From positions 1 to 64,000 of the forward strand of contig DASUKM010000019.1 of the NCBI GenBank assembly GCA_036278735.1: a DNA stretch of 64,000 nucleotides. Reading direction: 5' to 3'. The notes below the pieces were generated by a model, which worked only from the letters and a program-made list of their open reading frames with translations, was not told where the DNA came from and did no database searches. Source of the stretch: DASUKM01 sp036278735 (GTDB taxonomy: Bacteria; Acidobacteriota; Vicinamibacteria; Vicinamibacterales; 2-12-FULL-66-21). This document shows positions 24,101-32,870 of this stretch, in pieces; the stretch's first letter is position 1; each line of letters opens with the position of its first letter. A program made the position numbers and the translations under genes.

Positions 24101-26512
24101 ATGGTGCGTGACGTCCTTCAGGATCTGAGGCTCTCGGTCAGGCGGCTCGGCCGGCAGCCCGTTTTCAGCCTCACGGCCGTCCTCACGCTCGCCATCGGGC
24201 TCGGCGCCAACGCCGTGGCCTTCACGGTCGTGAACGGACTCTTCTTCAAGCGTCCGCCGGCCGACCTGGCCGCCGACTCCGGCTCTCTGCGGACGACCCC
24301 TGGGGGCGACGAAGAGGGTAATGCGTCGCTTGCCGAATATCGCCGGTTCGAGGAGGCGACGCGTGGGTCCCTCGAACTGGCGGCCGAGGGACGCCTCACG
24401 ATGGCGTGGCGGCACGACGGGACCACGGAAGCCGCGTGGGCGCTGATCGTGTCGTCCGACTATTTTTCGATCGTCGGAGCGCATCCAATCGTCGGCCGCG
24501 TCGCCGTCGGACACACGTCGAGCGGTACGGTGTCGGCCGTCATTGGCGAGCGCTTCTGGCGACGGAGTCTTGGGGCACCATCGCTGTCGGGGCTCATGCT
24601 GCGCCTCAACGACACGAACGTGAGCGTCGCCGGCGTACTGCCGGAGTCGTTCAGAGGACCCGCCGGCCTGTACTCCCCGGACGTCTGGCTGCCGCTCGAC
24701 GCCCTCGACGTGCTGCACACGTCGGCCGCGCTGCGGCAGCGCGACAATCGATGGCTGTTTCTGTTCGGACGACTCCAGCCCGGCGCAAGCGTCCCGCAGG
24801 TTCAGGGAGAGATCGCCACGGCGGCCCAGGCGATGGCGCGCGACTGGCCCCGTACGCACGCGCGGCGCGGCGCGACCTTCGCGCTGTTCAGCAGACGCGC
24901 AACGGAACTTCAGCGGCTCAGTACGGCGGCCGCGGTGGCGATGGCCATCATCGGCCTCGTTCTGCTGCTGGCGTGTTTCAACGTGGCGAACCTGCTGCTC
25001 GCGCGAGCGGTCGAGCGCGAACGCGACCTCGCGATCCGCTCCGCGATCGGCGCGAGCCGCGGCCGACTCGTGCGGCTCGTGTCGCTCGACGGCCTGGTGA
25101 TCGCCGCACTCGCCAGCGTTGCGGCCATCGTCCTCGCGTGGTGGACGCAGCCCCTGGTCGGGTCGTTCGCCATTCCCATCGAAGAACCGCAGCACATCGA
25201 TCTGAGGCCCGACGCTCGCGTGATCGGATTCGTCCTCGTGCTCGCGCTCCTGGCGGGAGTGCTGCCGGGCCTGTGGAGCGCGCTGAGCGCCGCGCGCGTG
25301 AACGTCTGGCGCGTGCTGGGATCGCAAGGGGGAGGATCGACGGGCGCTCGCCGCTCCTCCGCTCGACGATGGTTGATATGGATCCAGGTGGCCGGGTCGA
25401 CGGCATTCCTCGTAGTAGCCGGACTGCTCGTCCAATCGTACGCCAGCCTTTCGGCGATCGACGCGGGCTTTGCGGCCGATCGCCTCGTCGTCGCGGAGTT
25501 CGAGCCGGCGGCGCAGGGCTACGACGTCGACCGGACGAGGCGCTATACCGATGCGCTGCTGACGCGGGCCCGCGCCCTCCCCGGGGTGACCAGCGTCGCG
25601 CTCTCGGATCGCGCCCCGTACTTCGTGGGCTTCAATCGCCTCACCGCCATCTCGACGCAAACGGCCCCGTGCGACACCGGGCACTGCCCTGAATACCCCA
25701 CGCTCAGCGTTGGTCCGGGCTACTTCCGGACGCTCGGCATTCCGCTCACCGCGGGCCGGGGATTCCGCCCGCACGAGACGGGAGCCGTCGTTCTGGACGA
25801 CGGGCTCGCGGAACGGTTGTGGCCCGGGCTTCCGGCGGTCGGTCGTTCCGTCCGACTCGGATCGGAGGCGGCACCCGCCACTGTCGTCGGCGTCACGGCG
25901 CCGAGCCACGTCCGCGGCATCGGACGCGAACCGCCGACGATGTACGTGCCGTTGAGCGCCGAGGCTCTCGCCGGTCCGCTGACACTCGTGGCACGCGCGG
26001 CGACGAAACCCGAGGCTCTCGTCAGGCCGCTCGTGCGGTCAGCGGAGGAGGTCGATCCGAACATCGCGATGACGTCGGTGAAGACGATGCGCGACCGCAT
26101 GGCCGTGCAGATCTGGCCCTTCCGCACGCTGCGCGGACTGTTCTCGATCTGCGGCATGCTCGCGCTGGTGCTCGCGACGGCCGGGCTCGCCAGCGTGACG
26201 ACCTATGCCGTGATGCGGCGCCTGCGCGAGTTCGGCGTGCGCGCGTCGCTCGGCGCGACGCCCGCGGACCTGGCGTTCGAAGTGCTCGCTTGGAGCGCCC
26301 GGCTGCTCGTGCCGGGCATCGCCGCTGGAATACTGGTCGCCGCGCTGGTCGCGCATCTCGGTCAGGCTGCGCTGGTTGGCGTCGACGCGCTCGACCCGCT
26401 CGCCTACGTCGTCGTAGCCGCGCTCGAATGCGCAGTCGTGTTCGCCGCGTGTCTCGGTCCGGCGCTGCGCGCCGCGCGCGCCGATCCGCTGGTGGCGCTG
26501 CGGTCGGAGTGA
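24101..26512 (+). CDS. ADOP-type MacB/FtsX-like permease (no PadR partner)
   Basis: 803 residues, without a prefix domain: it starts MVRDVLQDLRLSVRRLGRQPVFSLTAVLTLAIGLGANAVAFTVVNGLF, followed by a periplasmic domain, the FtsX block (CFNVANLLLARAVERERDLAIRSAIGASRGRLVRLV), a second periplasmic domain with a Cys pair (CDTGHC) and the last block (LATAGLASVTTYAVMRRLREFGVRASLGA). It ends DPLVALRSE, the common ADOP terminus. No padR gene precedes it; the 218 bases upstream, to the divergent FAD oxidase, hold no gene I can support. Confidence 0.92.
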   Translation: MVRDVLQDLRLSVRRLGRQPVFSLTAVLTLAIGLGANAVAFTVVNGLFFKRPPADLAADSGSLRTTPGGDEEGNASLAEYRRFEEATRGSLELAAEGRLTMAWRHDGTTEAAWALIVSSDYFSIVGAHPIVGRVAVGHTSSGTVSAVIGERFWRRSLGAPSLSGLMLRLNDTNVSVAGVLPESFRGPAGLYSPDVWLPLDALDVLHTSAALRQRDNRWLFLFGRLQPGASVPQVQGEIATAAQAMARDWPRTHARRGATFALFSRRATELQRLSTAAAVAMAIIGLVLLLACFNVANLLLARAVERERDLAIRSAIGASRGRLVRLVSLDGLVIAALASVAAIVLAWWTQPLVGSFAIPIEEPQHIDLRPDARVIGFVLVLALLAGVLPGLWSALSAARVNVWRVLGSQGGGSTGARRSSARRWLIWIQVAGSTAFLVVAGLLVQSYASLSAIDAGFAADRLVVAEFEPAAQGYDVDRTRRYTDALLTRARALPGVTSVALSDRAPYFVGFNRLTAISTQTAPCDTGHCPEYPTLSVGPGYFRTLGIPLTAGRGFRPHETGAVVLDDGLAERLWPGLPAVGRSVRLGSEAAPATVVGVTAPSHVRGIGREPPTMYVPLSAEALAGPLTLVARAATKPEALVRPLVRSAEEVDPNIAMTSVKTMRDRMAVQIWPFRTLRGLFSICGMLALVLATAGLASVTTYAVMRRLREFGVRASLGATPADLAFEVLAWSARLLVPGIAAGILVAALVAHLGQAALVGVDALDPLAYVVVAALECAVVFAACLGPALRAARADPLVALRSE

Positions 26513-26534
26513 AACCGCACTCCAAGCGGACGTA

Positions 26535-26556
26535 GGGCGGAGTCTCCAGACCCGCC
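26535..26556. repeat. Inverted repeat downstream of ADOP gene
   Basis: GGGCGG-AGTCT-CC-AGA-CCCGCC forms an imperfect hairpin 22 bases after the ADOP stop. A second, perfect palindrome, GCGGTTGCAACCGC, followed by ATTTT, lies near 26586-26603. Either could terminate the ADOP transcript; neither has a proper T-tract. The rest of 26513-26698 shows nothing I can name. Confidence 0.5.
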
Positions 26557-26698
26557 GCTGGAACCCGCGTGAGGATACGCTGCAACGCGGTTGCAACCGC
26601 ATTTTCGCGCAACGCGACAATCGTCCAGCGGCCACGTGCCCCGCGCATGACGACGGCGAGGATTCCTATCTCCTGGGCTTCGCCGCATTTCGGGCGCG

Positions 26699-28318
26699 TC
26701 AGCGCGTCGCGTGCGCCAGGGTGGCCGTCGCGCCCGGCGCCATCGCGTCGTAGTAGCCGGTAAATCGACGCGGCTCGAACGCCGTGTCGTACGCCTTCAG
26801 GTTCTGCGCCCAGCGGAATCCGATCGGCTGATAGAGGAGCTCCACCGCGACGGTGAAGGGGCCCGCGCCGCTGACGGGAACGGCGTACTGCACGCGCGCG
26901 GAGCCACCGGTGAAACCAGGATCGTCGGCCGCATCGCCGTGGACGGCGATGTCGGGTTCCGCGGTCTGCTTGTCGAAGCCTTGCGGCAGCAGGCGGTTGT
27001 CCTTCAGGTACCGAACACCGTTCAGCAGACCGGTCGTCACCTGCCCGTTCGCATCGCCGAGGATGCTTTCGAAGATCTCGACCTGATCGGCGCTGGTGAT
27101 CTCACGGTAGTGCGGCTCGAACTTCGTCTTGTCCGCATCGTTGTCGTTGCCGGCGATCGAACCGTCCGGGCGAAGGGCGCCCGATTCGAACACGACACGG
27201 CCGCCGCCGTCCCGCACCGTGAAATGCAGCCAGGCGCGGCGCGACGGGTAGGCGGTCGGCAGCTTGTGCCCGCCGAGATTTTCCACCGTAATTGCTGTCC
27301 GCAGCGTTCCGCCCGCCACCGTGACGTCGCCGATCGTCACGCGCGCGGCCTGCGTCGCGAGGTATTGGATCGTCCGGTTCGATGCAGCCTCGAGCTCCTG
27401 CGGGAGCGCCGCGACGTCGAGCTCGTCGTGATAGCGCGTGAGCATCCGCTGGAGAAGGAAGTTCGCGGCGACGAAGACGTGCCGCGACAGTTGTCTCGGC
27501 TGGCCGAACACGCGCGTGATCGAAACGGCTTCCGGCACGACCGGCATGTGGCAGGCCTGGCAGCTCTGCGATCCCTTGTAGTCGCTGTGCAGCCACTCCT
27601 GATAGGGCACCTGCTCGGGAAGGCGCCCAATCTGCTTGCCGCTCGCGTCGAGCGCTTCGGTGATCAGCGTATGGCACGACGCGCAGAGCTCCGACTGCCG
27701 GATGTGGAGGGATTGGGTCGGCCTGAAGCCCTCGGTGGACGTCTTCATCACGAGGGTGTGGCCCTGGTCGATCGCATAGGGACCGTACTCGCGGTGTTCG
27801 CCGCGCGCGTCCGGCGGATCGATGATGAAGTTGCCGGTGAAGGTGTCGGGCTCGCCGAGCTTCTGCGCGCTCAACTGATGGCAGACCGCGCACGACACGC
27901 CGTCTTCGGCGAGACTGCCGCCATCTCGATGCGCATGGAACGGGAGGTTCGCGAAGACCTTGCCGGGCTTGCCGTGGACCTTCGCGTCGTAACGCGCCAT
28001 GGGCATGTGGCAGCGCGAGCAGGTGTCTTCGATCTCCCCGGTCGCCGGCGCGTGATCGAGCGATTCCCGCCGCACGCTGGCCTGCCAGTACGGATCCCGC
28101 GACGAGTTGGCCATCACGCTCGCGCGCCAGTCGAAGCCGATCGACACGTCGTCACCCGACGGCGTCGTCAGGCCGTTGTGGCACGCGATGCACCGGTCCG
28201 ACGTCTGAAAGGACGCGAGCCCCGGATGCGGTGTCGCGGCCGGGACCGTAGACTGCGCGCCGACCCCAACCGACGCGACAAATGCGCAGGCGAACAGGAC
28301 GAGCGTGGCGCGACTCAT
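26699..28318 (-). CDS. Secreted pentahaem cytochrome c
   Basis: About 539 residues. A signal peptide (ATLVLFACAFVASVGVGAQS) is followed by five CxxCH haem sites: CIACH (~43), CSRCH (~100), CAVCH (~143), CASCH (~212) and CQACH (~253). The C-terminal half has no haem sites and ends in a beta-rich part (VTIGDVTVAGGTLRTAITVENLGGHKLPTAYPSRRAWLHF), which occurs in related multihaem proteins. It should carry electrons in the periplasm or at the outer membrane. The start ATG at 28318 overlaps the stop of the preceding cytochrome gene (ATGA). Confidence 0.92.
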   Translation of the reverse strand: MSRATLVLFACAFVASVGVGAQSTVPAATPHPGLASFQTSDRCIACHNGLTTPSGDDVSIGFDWRASVMANSSRDPYWQASVRRESLDHAPATGEIEDTCSRCHMPMARYDAKVHGKPGKVFANLPFHAHRDGGSLAEDGVSCAVCHQLSAQKLGEPDTFTGNFIIDPPDARGEHREYGPYAIDQGHTLVMKTSTEGFRPTQSLHIRQSELCASCHTLITEALDASGKQIGRLPEQVPYQEWLHSDYKGSQSCQACHMPVVPEAVSITRVFGQPRQLSRHVFVAANFLLQRMLTRYHDELDVAALPQELEAASNRTIQYLATQAARVTIGDVTVAGGTLRTAITVENLGGHKLPTAYPSRRAWLHFTVRDGGGRVVFESGALRPDGSIAGNDNDADKTKFEPHYREITSADQVEIFESILGDANGQVTTGLLNGVRYLKDNRLLPQGFDKQTAEPDIAVHGDAADDPGFTGGSARVQYAVPVSGAGPFTVAVELLYQPIGFRWAQNLKAYDTAFEPRRFTGYYDAMAPGATATLAHATR

Positions 28319-29472
28319 TTCCACCCGCTGAACAGACCGCCGTCGAACCAGTCCCAGAGCAGGTAAAACCCCACCTGCTTCGGCCGGTCGCTTCGATCCG
28401 TCACCGGCAGCTGCACGCCGACGAGACCACGCACGTGCTGCCGCTGGCTCAACGTCACCTGCATTTCCGGGATGAGATCGATGTCCGTCGAGGCACCGGT
28501 CACGAAGTCACGCGTCGCGATGAACTCGAGCATCGGACTCCACATCCGCCCGAGCCCGCCATCGGCGCGAAACGACGTTCCGCCGGCGAGGCGAAGGAAT
28601 CCAGCCCGCGGCGCCTGCTGCCGGTCCGTCCCCTGCTCCATGCCCGCCTGCCCCTGCACGAATCCATTCCGTGGCAAGAGCTGTCCGAACGTCGCGGATC
28701 CCTCGAAGACCGTCGTCCCCGTGCCGAGTCCCTTGTCGCTGTTTCCCGCCGGCAACGTGACGACGCCGAGCAGGCTGACGATCGAGCCTGGATGGGGGCT
28801 GGAGAACAGCACGTGCTTGAGGCCCAGCTCCACATCGCCCACGCCGCGCTGCGCAGTGCCCGACTGGTCGTGCGCGACGGCGAAGGGAACCTGGGTCTCG
28901 ATCTGGTTGGTCGCGCCGATGCGGTGCTCGTACTGCAGCGCCGTCACCGCGTCATGCCCGCGTCCACCCGCCGCGGCCGGCCCGATGGTCGAGGTGACGA
29001 TCGTCTCGTCTTCCGGAAACGCCTTCTCCGTGACGAGCGGCCGGGGCAGATTCAGTTCGCCTACCGCCCACGCGCGATCCTGGCAGAGGCTGCGAATGTA
29101 CCGGACGAGGGCGGTGATCTGATCCGACGTCAGCAGATCGCCGAAGGCCGGCATGATGCGCGAGAACCCGCGGGCCTTGCCGCCATCGTGGATGGTGGCC
29201 CACCAGTCGGCCTGCACTTCGGGAGACGTCTGCTCGCACGACGTGAAGTCGGGATAGGTGCTCGGCTTCACGAAGCCGACCGTCGAGTCGGACTCTCCTG
29301 CACCGCTCGGCCCGTGGCAACCCGCGCAGCCGGCGGCAAACAGCTCGGCGCCATCCGTCAGGCCCGTCGCCGGACGACTCTGCGCCTCCGCTGTCGGGGG
29401 TGACGCCGCCATGGCCGTCACAAGGAGCAGCGAAGCCGTCAGGCTCCGCCAGAGACCGGACATCCGCCGCAT
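28315..29472 (-). CDS. Cytochrome c fused to a beta-barrel-like domain
   Basis: About 385 residues. A signal peptide (SLTASLLLVTAMAASPPTAEAQ) precedes a single-haem cytochrome c domain with GAELFAAGCAGCHGPSGAG and the axial Met region SRIMPAFGDLLTSDQITALVRYIRSLC. From residue ~150 on, alternating short strands (TQVPFAVAH, VGDVELGLKHVLF, IVSLLGVVTLPAG) resemble outer-membrane beta-barrel transporters and end in FYLLWDWFDGGLFSGWK. A haem domain joined to a barrel suggests electron transfer at the outer membrane, with the downstream pentahaem protein. Start 29472 is chosen; 29463 is possible. Confidence 0.8.
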   Translation of the reverse strand: MRRMSGLWRSLTASLLLVTAMAASPPTAEAQSRPATGLTDGAELFAAGCAGCHGPSGAGESDSTVGFVKPSTYPDFTSCEQTSPEVQADWWATIHDGGKARGFSRIMPAFGDLLTSDQITALVRYIRSLCQDRAWAVGELNLPRPLVTEKAFPEDETIVTSTIGPAAAGGRGHDAVTALQYEHRIGATNQIETQVPFAVAHDQSGTAQRGVGDVELGLKHVLFSSPHPGSIVSLLGVVTLPAGNSDKGLGTGTTVFEGSATFGQLLPRNGFVQGQAGMEQGTDRQQAPRAGFLRLAGGTSFRADGGLGRMWSPMLEFIATRDFVTGASTDIDLIPEMQVTLSQRQHVRGLVGVQLPVTDRSDRPKQVGFYLLWDWFDGGLFSGWK

Positions 29473-29473
29473 T

Positions 29474-29818
29474 CTATCGCGCGGGGTCCGAAACGGCCTG
29501 CTGGTGCGGCCGCGATTCGCTCGGAAGGCAGGCGGCGACGGAGTTTCCGTCCACCGCGATGACGTCTCGAAAGCCGAGTCGCGTGTGCGAGGCGGCCCAG
29601 ACAATACCGAGATCTGCGAGGATGGACCGCTGGCGGTTCAACGCGCCGCTGCCCGTGACGTGCTGCGCATAGCGCTCGGTGCCGACCAGGATCGAGGCGT
29701 GCTCGCCGAACGCATCGACGTACGCCGTGACGTTTCGCAGGACGTCGCCAAAAGAGGGAGCGCGGACCGCGACCGGCGGGAGAAGAAGGAGGAGCAGTGC
29801 GGCGGCCCACGCACACAT
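29474..29818 (-). CDS. Short secreted protein, truncated member of a longer acidobacterial family
   Basis: 114 residues with a signal peptide (MCAWAAALLLLLLPPVAVRA). The body (LRNVTAYVDAFGEHASILVGTERYAQHVTGSG ... ILADLGIVWA ... GFRDVIAVDGNSV) resembles the first third of secreted proteins of unknown function, abundant in Acidobacteriota, that I know as several hundred residues long; here the frame stops about 20 residues after VDGNSV. The stop codon is one base from the ATG of the cytochrome fusion gene, so it is the first gene of a coupled three-gene operon. It may be a functional short form or a decayed copy. Confidence 0.6.
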   Translation of the reverse strand: MCAWAAALLLLLLPPVAVRAPSFGDVLRNVTAYVDAFGEHASILVGTERYAQHVTGSGALNRQRSILADLGIVWAASHTRLGFRDVIAVDGNSVAACLPSESRPHQQAVSDPAR

Positions 29819-29939
29819 ACGAGGTCAATGTACTGCATGCACGTGGTGAGGACCGTGGATTGGTTCCCGACGTGGGTCGCGAGCCTTCGTCGTCTCTGGG
29901 GACGCAACTCCTCGCGACTGGAGCCGAGTCCTGCCTTTC

Positions 29940-30392
29940 TCAAAACGTCGAGTACTTGACGTGAACGCCACGCGTCGACCACCAGGAGGACATCAACGTT
30001 GTTCGCACGTCGTAGGACACTGACAACGTCGTGGCATCGATCCAGTGCGCCCGTATCTCGGGGCCTCCGCCTGGCCCAGCCGGTGCGGCGCCGCGAGTGT
30101 CGTCGGCGTCGAACAGGTTGCCCCCTCGGTTTGGCAATGTCGCGCCCCGGTCCACGATTGATCCCTGGGTACTGAATCCAGTCGTGGCCCCGCAATCTCG
30201 TTCGAAGACGACGAGTTCCACCCGTCCATCGGGCGATGGATAGCGTGCGATCACGTCATTCGCGCAGAGGTCTGGGAACAATGCATTCCCGACGGTGACG
30301 AGCACGACCAGGAGGCCGCCCAGGACCGTCCCGACAAAGAGGGCCCAAATGCCCCACGAAAGCAACCGCTGGTTGGTTGGAAGGCGTCTCAT
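29940..30392 (-). CDS. DUF5412-like membrane-anchored protein
   Basis: 150 residues. One N-terminal membrane helix (GIWALFVGTVLGGLLVVLVTVGNALF) is followed by a small extracytoplasmic domain with RYPSPDGRVELVVFERDCGATTGFSTQGSI, the pattern of DUF5412-type proteins, and a C-terminal ASYDVRT/VHVKYSTF-like strand region. Function unknown. It is followed by about 160 bases rich in GCGAGCG-like motifs before the tRNA gene. Confidence 0.7.
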   Translation of the reverse strand: MRRLPTNQRLLSWGIWALFVGTVLGGLLVVLVTVGNALFPDLCANDVIARYPSPDGRVELVVFERDCGATTGFSTQGSIVDRGATLPNRGGNLFDADDTRGAAPAGPGGGPEIRAHWIDATTLSVSYDVRTTLMSSWWSTRGVHVKYSTF

Positions 30393-30550
30393 GGCGAGTT
30401 CAGGCGCTGCCGCGCAGCCGACCGGCGCGAGGCTCGCGGAACGCGAGTGTCGGCGAAGCGCTTGCTAACGGGGCCGCCGCGAGCGAAACGCGAGCGTTTA
30501 GCGATTGGCCTGCCAACCGTAGCTCGCACGGGGTGCCGGCGAGCGCAGGT

Positions 30551-30645
30551 TGGCGGTGAGGCAGGGATTCGAACCCTGGGTAGGACTTTAAAGGCCCTAC
30601 AACGGTTTAGCAAACCGCCGCCTTCAGCCTCTCGGCCACCTCACC
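30551..30645 (-). tRNA. tRNA-Ser (anticodon GCT)
   Basis: On the minus strand the 5' acceptor GGTGAGG pairs with CCTCACC at the 3' end, followed by discriminator G and an encoded CCA. The anticodon arm CGGTT-TGCTAAA-ACCG style loop gives GCT, a long variable arm (TAGGGCC...GTCCTA region) marks a class II tRNA, and GGGTTCGAATCCC is the T arm. All of this fits tRNA-Ser reading AGC/AGU. It lies next to an integrase gene, which begins about 40 bases beyond its 5' end side. Confidence 0.97.
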
Positions 30646-30684
30646 GCATGGAGCTAACTATTGTCGCACAAGGACTTGCGGATT

Positions 30685-31845
30685 TCAGACTTTCGACCCC
30701 GAGCGTCGATTTTGTTCGATTGTCCCTGAAATTGTCCCTGTCGCGGCGTCAAGACGCTTGGCTGCCTCGCGGAGGTCGCCAGCGCTCACGATATTGTATC
30801 GCTCGAACACGCTCCTGGTCTTGTGTCCCGTCATCTGCATCGCGACCCGCTCCGGGATGCCGGCGCGGACGAGATTGCGGACGGCGGTTCTACGGAAGTC
30901 GTGAAGGACTCGACCGGGGCATCCAGCCTCCTTGCACGCAGACCGGAATGCAACCCGGAAGCTCTTGATGGGCCGGCCCGAGCGGTGGAACACACGCGGG
31001 CAGACGACCTTGAGCTGGCGCTGAAGATTCTCGGTGATCGCTCGCTGCTGATCAAGCAATTCGCGCAGCTCGCGCGTCATTGGGAACGTGCGGCCCTCGC
31101 CGTTCTTGGTCTTGCCAGGATCGAGCCTCACCTCGCCGGCACCGAAATCCACCTGGCGCCACTCGAGCGGCCGCACCTCGCTGTCGATGCGCCAACCGGT
31201 GATGTAGGCGAACGTCGCTGCCGGGCGAACAGCTTCAGGCAGATGCGCCAGCACCGCCAGGAACTGGTCGCGCTCGAAGAACCCGACGCGCACATTGTGT
31301 TCCTTCAGAAACGGAATGTGGGGTTTCTGAATCAGCTTCCCCGCCTGGATGGCGAGGTTGAACATTCGCTTGAGGGCTGTCAGCTCACGATTGATCTCGG
31401 CGTTCGACACGCCAGCGATCGTCCGCCGCTGTTCCGGAACGTGTCGAGGTGTGCCGTCGCGCGCCGTGAACGTGAACGCCTTCCGGAGAAGCGTCGTCTC
31501 CTTCTGCCGCAAATCGATGTACTCGCGAATGTCGGCCGTCGTGATCGATGTCATGCGTCTGTTGCCGAAAAATGGCTTCAGATGCATCTCGATTCGTCGC
31601 TCGACATCGTCGAGTGAACGCTTGCGGTTCGTGCGGTAATCGTTGACGACGTCTTTGGCGGCCTGGTCGAAACGGATGCGACCCACTTTAGGCGTGATGG
31701 CCACGCCGCGCTCGATGTCGCCCTCGCGCAGTCGCAGCAAGCTCTTCGCGTCGCCTTCTTTAGTGCTTCCGGAGCTCTCCTCGTACCGCCTCCCGTTCTT
31801 GTAGTACCGAATCCACCAAAATCTGCCCTCGTTGCTTGAGTTCAC
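30685..31845 (-). CDS. Tyrosine recombinase/integrase with apparent N-terminal frameshift
   Basis: About 386 residues with an N-terminal AP2-like/SAM-like DNA-binding part and the catalytic domain: Arg in YITGWRIDSEVRPLEW, Lys in GKTKNGEGRTF, HDFRR, GHKTRSVFERY with the Tyr nucleophile. All catalytic residues are present. An AAGGAG site is spaced six bases before an ATG at 31849 that reads MGELKQRG in another frame; removing one base after codon 8 would join it to RFWWIRYYKNGRRYEESSGS, the usual integrase start. As read, translation would need the GTG at 31845. It lies beside tRNA-Ser, a common integration target. Confidence 0.88.
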   Translation of the reverse strand: MNSSNEGRFWWIRYYKNGRRYEESSGSTKEGDAKSLLRLREGDIERGVAITPKVGRIRFDQAAKDVVNDYRTNRKRSLDDVERRIEMHLKPFFGNRRMTSITTADIREYIDLRQKETTLLRKAFTFTARDGTPRHVPEQRRTIAGVSNAEINRELTALKRMFNLAIQAGKLIQKPHIPFLKEHNVRVGFFERDQFLAVLAHLPEAVRPAATFAYITGWRIDSEVRPLEWRQVDFGAGEVRLDPGKTKNGEGRTFPMTRELRELLDQQRAITENLQRQLKVVCPRVFHRSGRPIKSFRVAFRSACKEAGCPGRVLHDFRRTAVRNLVRAGIPERVAMQMTGHKTRSVFERYNIVSAGDLREAAKRLDAATGTISGTIEQNRRSGSKV

Positions 31846-31849
31846 CCAT

Positions 31850-32093
31850 TGCAGGCTCCTTCCTCATGACGCGGCGAAATCGTCCGCGCTGTCCGCAGGA
31901 CATCCACGCCGCACGGTTACTGGTTGAGGAAGCCGTTGGCCGGGCCGTGATGGCGCTGGCGTTCAGCGACTCCGCGCCGGGCGACGCGGAGGCAGTTGCC
32001 TTGGCAACACAGGTAGGACTTCACCATCGTAGGCCCGTATCCTGGCGCAGTCAACGCGCCTGACGAGATAATGGTGCCGGATACACGGGTACC
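31850..32093. other. Intergenic region upstream of the integrase
   Basis: 244 bases between the divergent integrase and truncated PIN-like genes. Near the right end TGGTGCC-GGATACAC-GGGTACCA forms an imperfect inverted repeat just before the ATG at 32094. Open frames exist on both strands but none resembles a known protein; an excisionase gene was looked for and not found. Confidence 0.4.
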
Positions 32094-32351
32094 ATGAGCG
32101 ACTTCATTCTCGACCCGCGCGTATTCATATCGCCGCCCGATCGGACGTGCCCGAAGTGCAGCAAAGATGCGTTCGGCGTCCTCGGTGTCGGACGCGAGCA
32201 GTACACGAGACGCTGTCGCGAGTGCTGGTTCACCGAGACATTTCCGTTCCTGTCGACACTCAAGAAGAAAGTCATCTACATCGATCAATTCGCCATTAGC
32301 AACATGATGAAGGCGATTGACGTGAGCGCGAAAGCGCACGACAAGGCCTGA
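32094..32351 (+). pseudogene. Truncated zinc-ribbon/PIN-like protein
   Basis: 85 residues: a four-cysteine ribbon (CPKCSKDAFGVLG ... RRCREC) followed by KKKVIYIDQFAISNMMKAI, then a stop. The second segment is the start of a PIN-like domain (first catalytic Asp in IDQFAISN) that in family members I know continues for a few hundred residues. The 250 bases after the stop contain no continuation in any frame that I can see. I read it as a remnant of a mobile-island gene. Confidence 0.6.
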
Positions 32352-32603
32352 TCTGCTCGGCATTTTTCGGACCAGCTGAAGCCTGAGAGTGGCGCTCGAC
32401 CGACCTGCTGCTCACGCGCCGACCAACGATGACCATCCGCATGGAACTACGACGTCACGGAACTGAAGCCGAAGGCCTGTTACGCCATTCGGTCTGCCCG
32501 GTTCCTGACCGATCGCAGCGTCACTCATCGAGCCAGGTCCTCGACGGGTGGTGATGCTCACAGCGGGTCGACCCAAAAGTCAAACGACCGATGAGCCACC
32601 GAG

Positions 32604-32870
32604 TCAGAGATCCTTGAGGCGACCGGTCGCGTACTTGTGGAGCAGACTCGCGATCAGAGTCTGATACGGCAAGCCCTCGGCTAGAGCCCGCTTCTGGATC
32701 GCTTCCAGGTCCTTGCTCGAGAGCCGAATGTTCAGCCGCCGGTCCTTACGGAACGTGGCCTTGGCGTAGCGGGAATAGCGCGTTCGTTCGCGCTTGCCAC
32801 CGGCCGCTGACTTCCACTCGCCTCGCTCGACCGACTCGAGCAGCTCCTTCTCGTCAGCGTCCATCTTCAT
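32604..32870 (-). CDS. CopG/BrnA-like ribbon-helix-helix antitoxin
   Basis: About 88 residues: MKMDADEKELLESVERGEWKS, then YAKATFRKDRRLNIRLSSKDLEAIQKRALAEGLPYQTLIASLLHKYATGRL, a ribbon-helix-helix antitoxin. The start at 32870 is chosen because AGGAG lies eight bases upstream. It overlaps the end of the toxin gene by 17 bases. It should neutralise the BrnT-like toxin and repress the operon. Part of the small region near tRNA-Ser. Confidence 0.88.
   Translation of the reverse strand: MKMDADEKELLESVERGEWKSAAGGKRERTRYSRYAKATFRKDRRLNIRLSSKDLEAIQKRALAEGLPYQTLIASLLHKYATGRLKDL

Noticed and set aside
31917..32363. Minus-strand frame upstream of the integrase considered as excisionase
   Set aside because: It overlaps the truncated zinc-ribbon gene on the other strand, and its sequence shows no helix-turn-helix or excisionase similarity.
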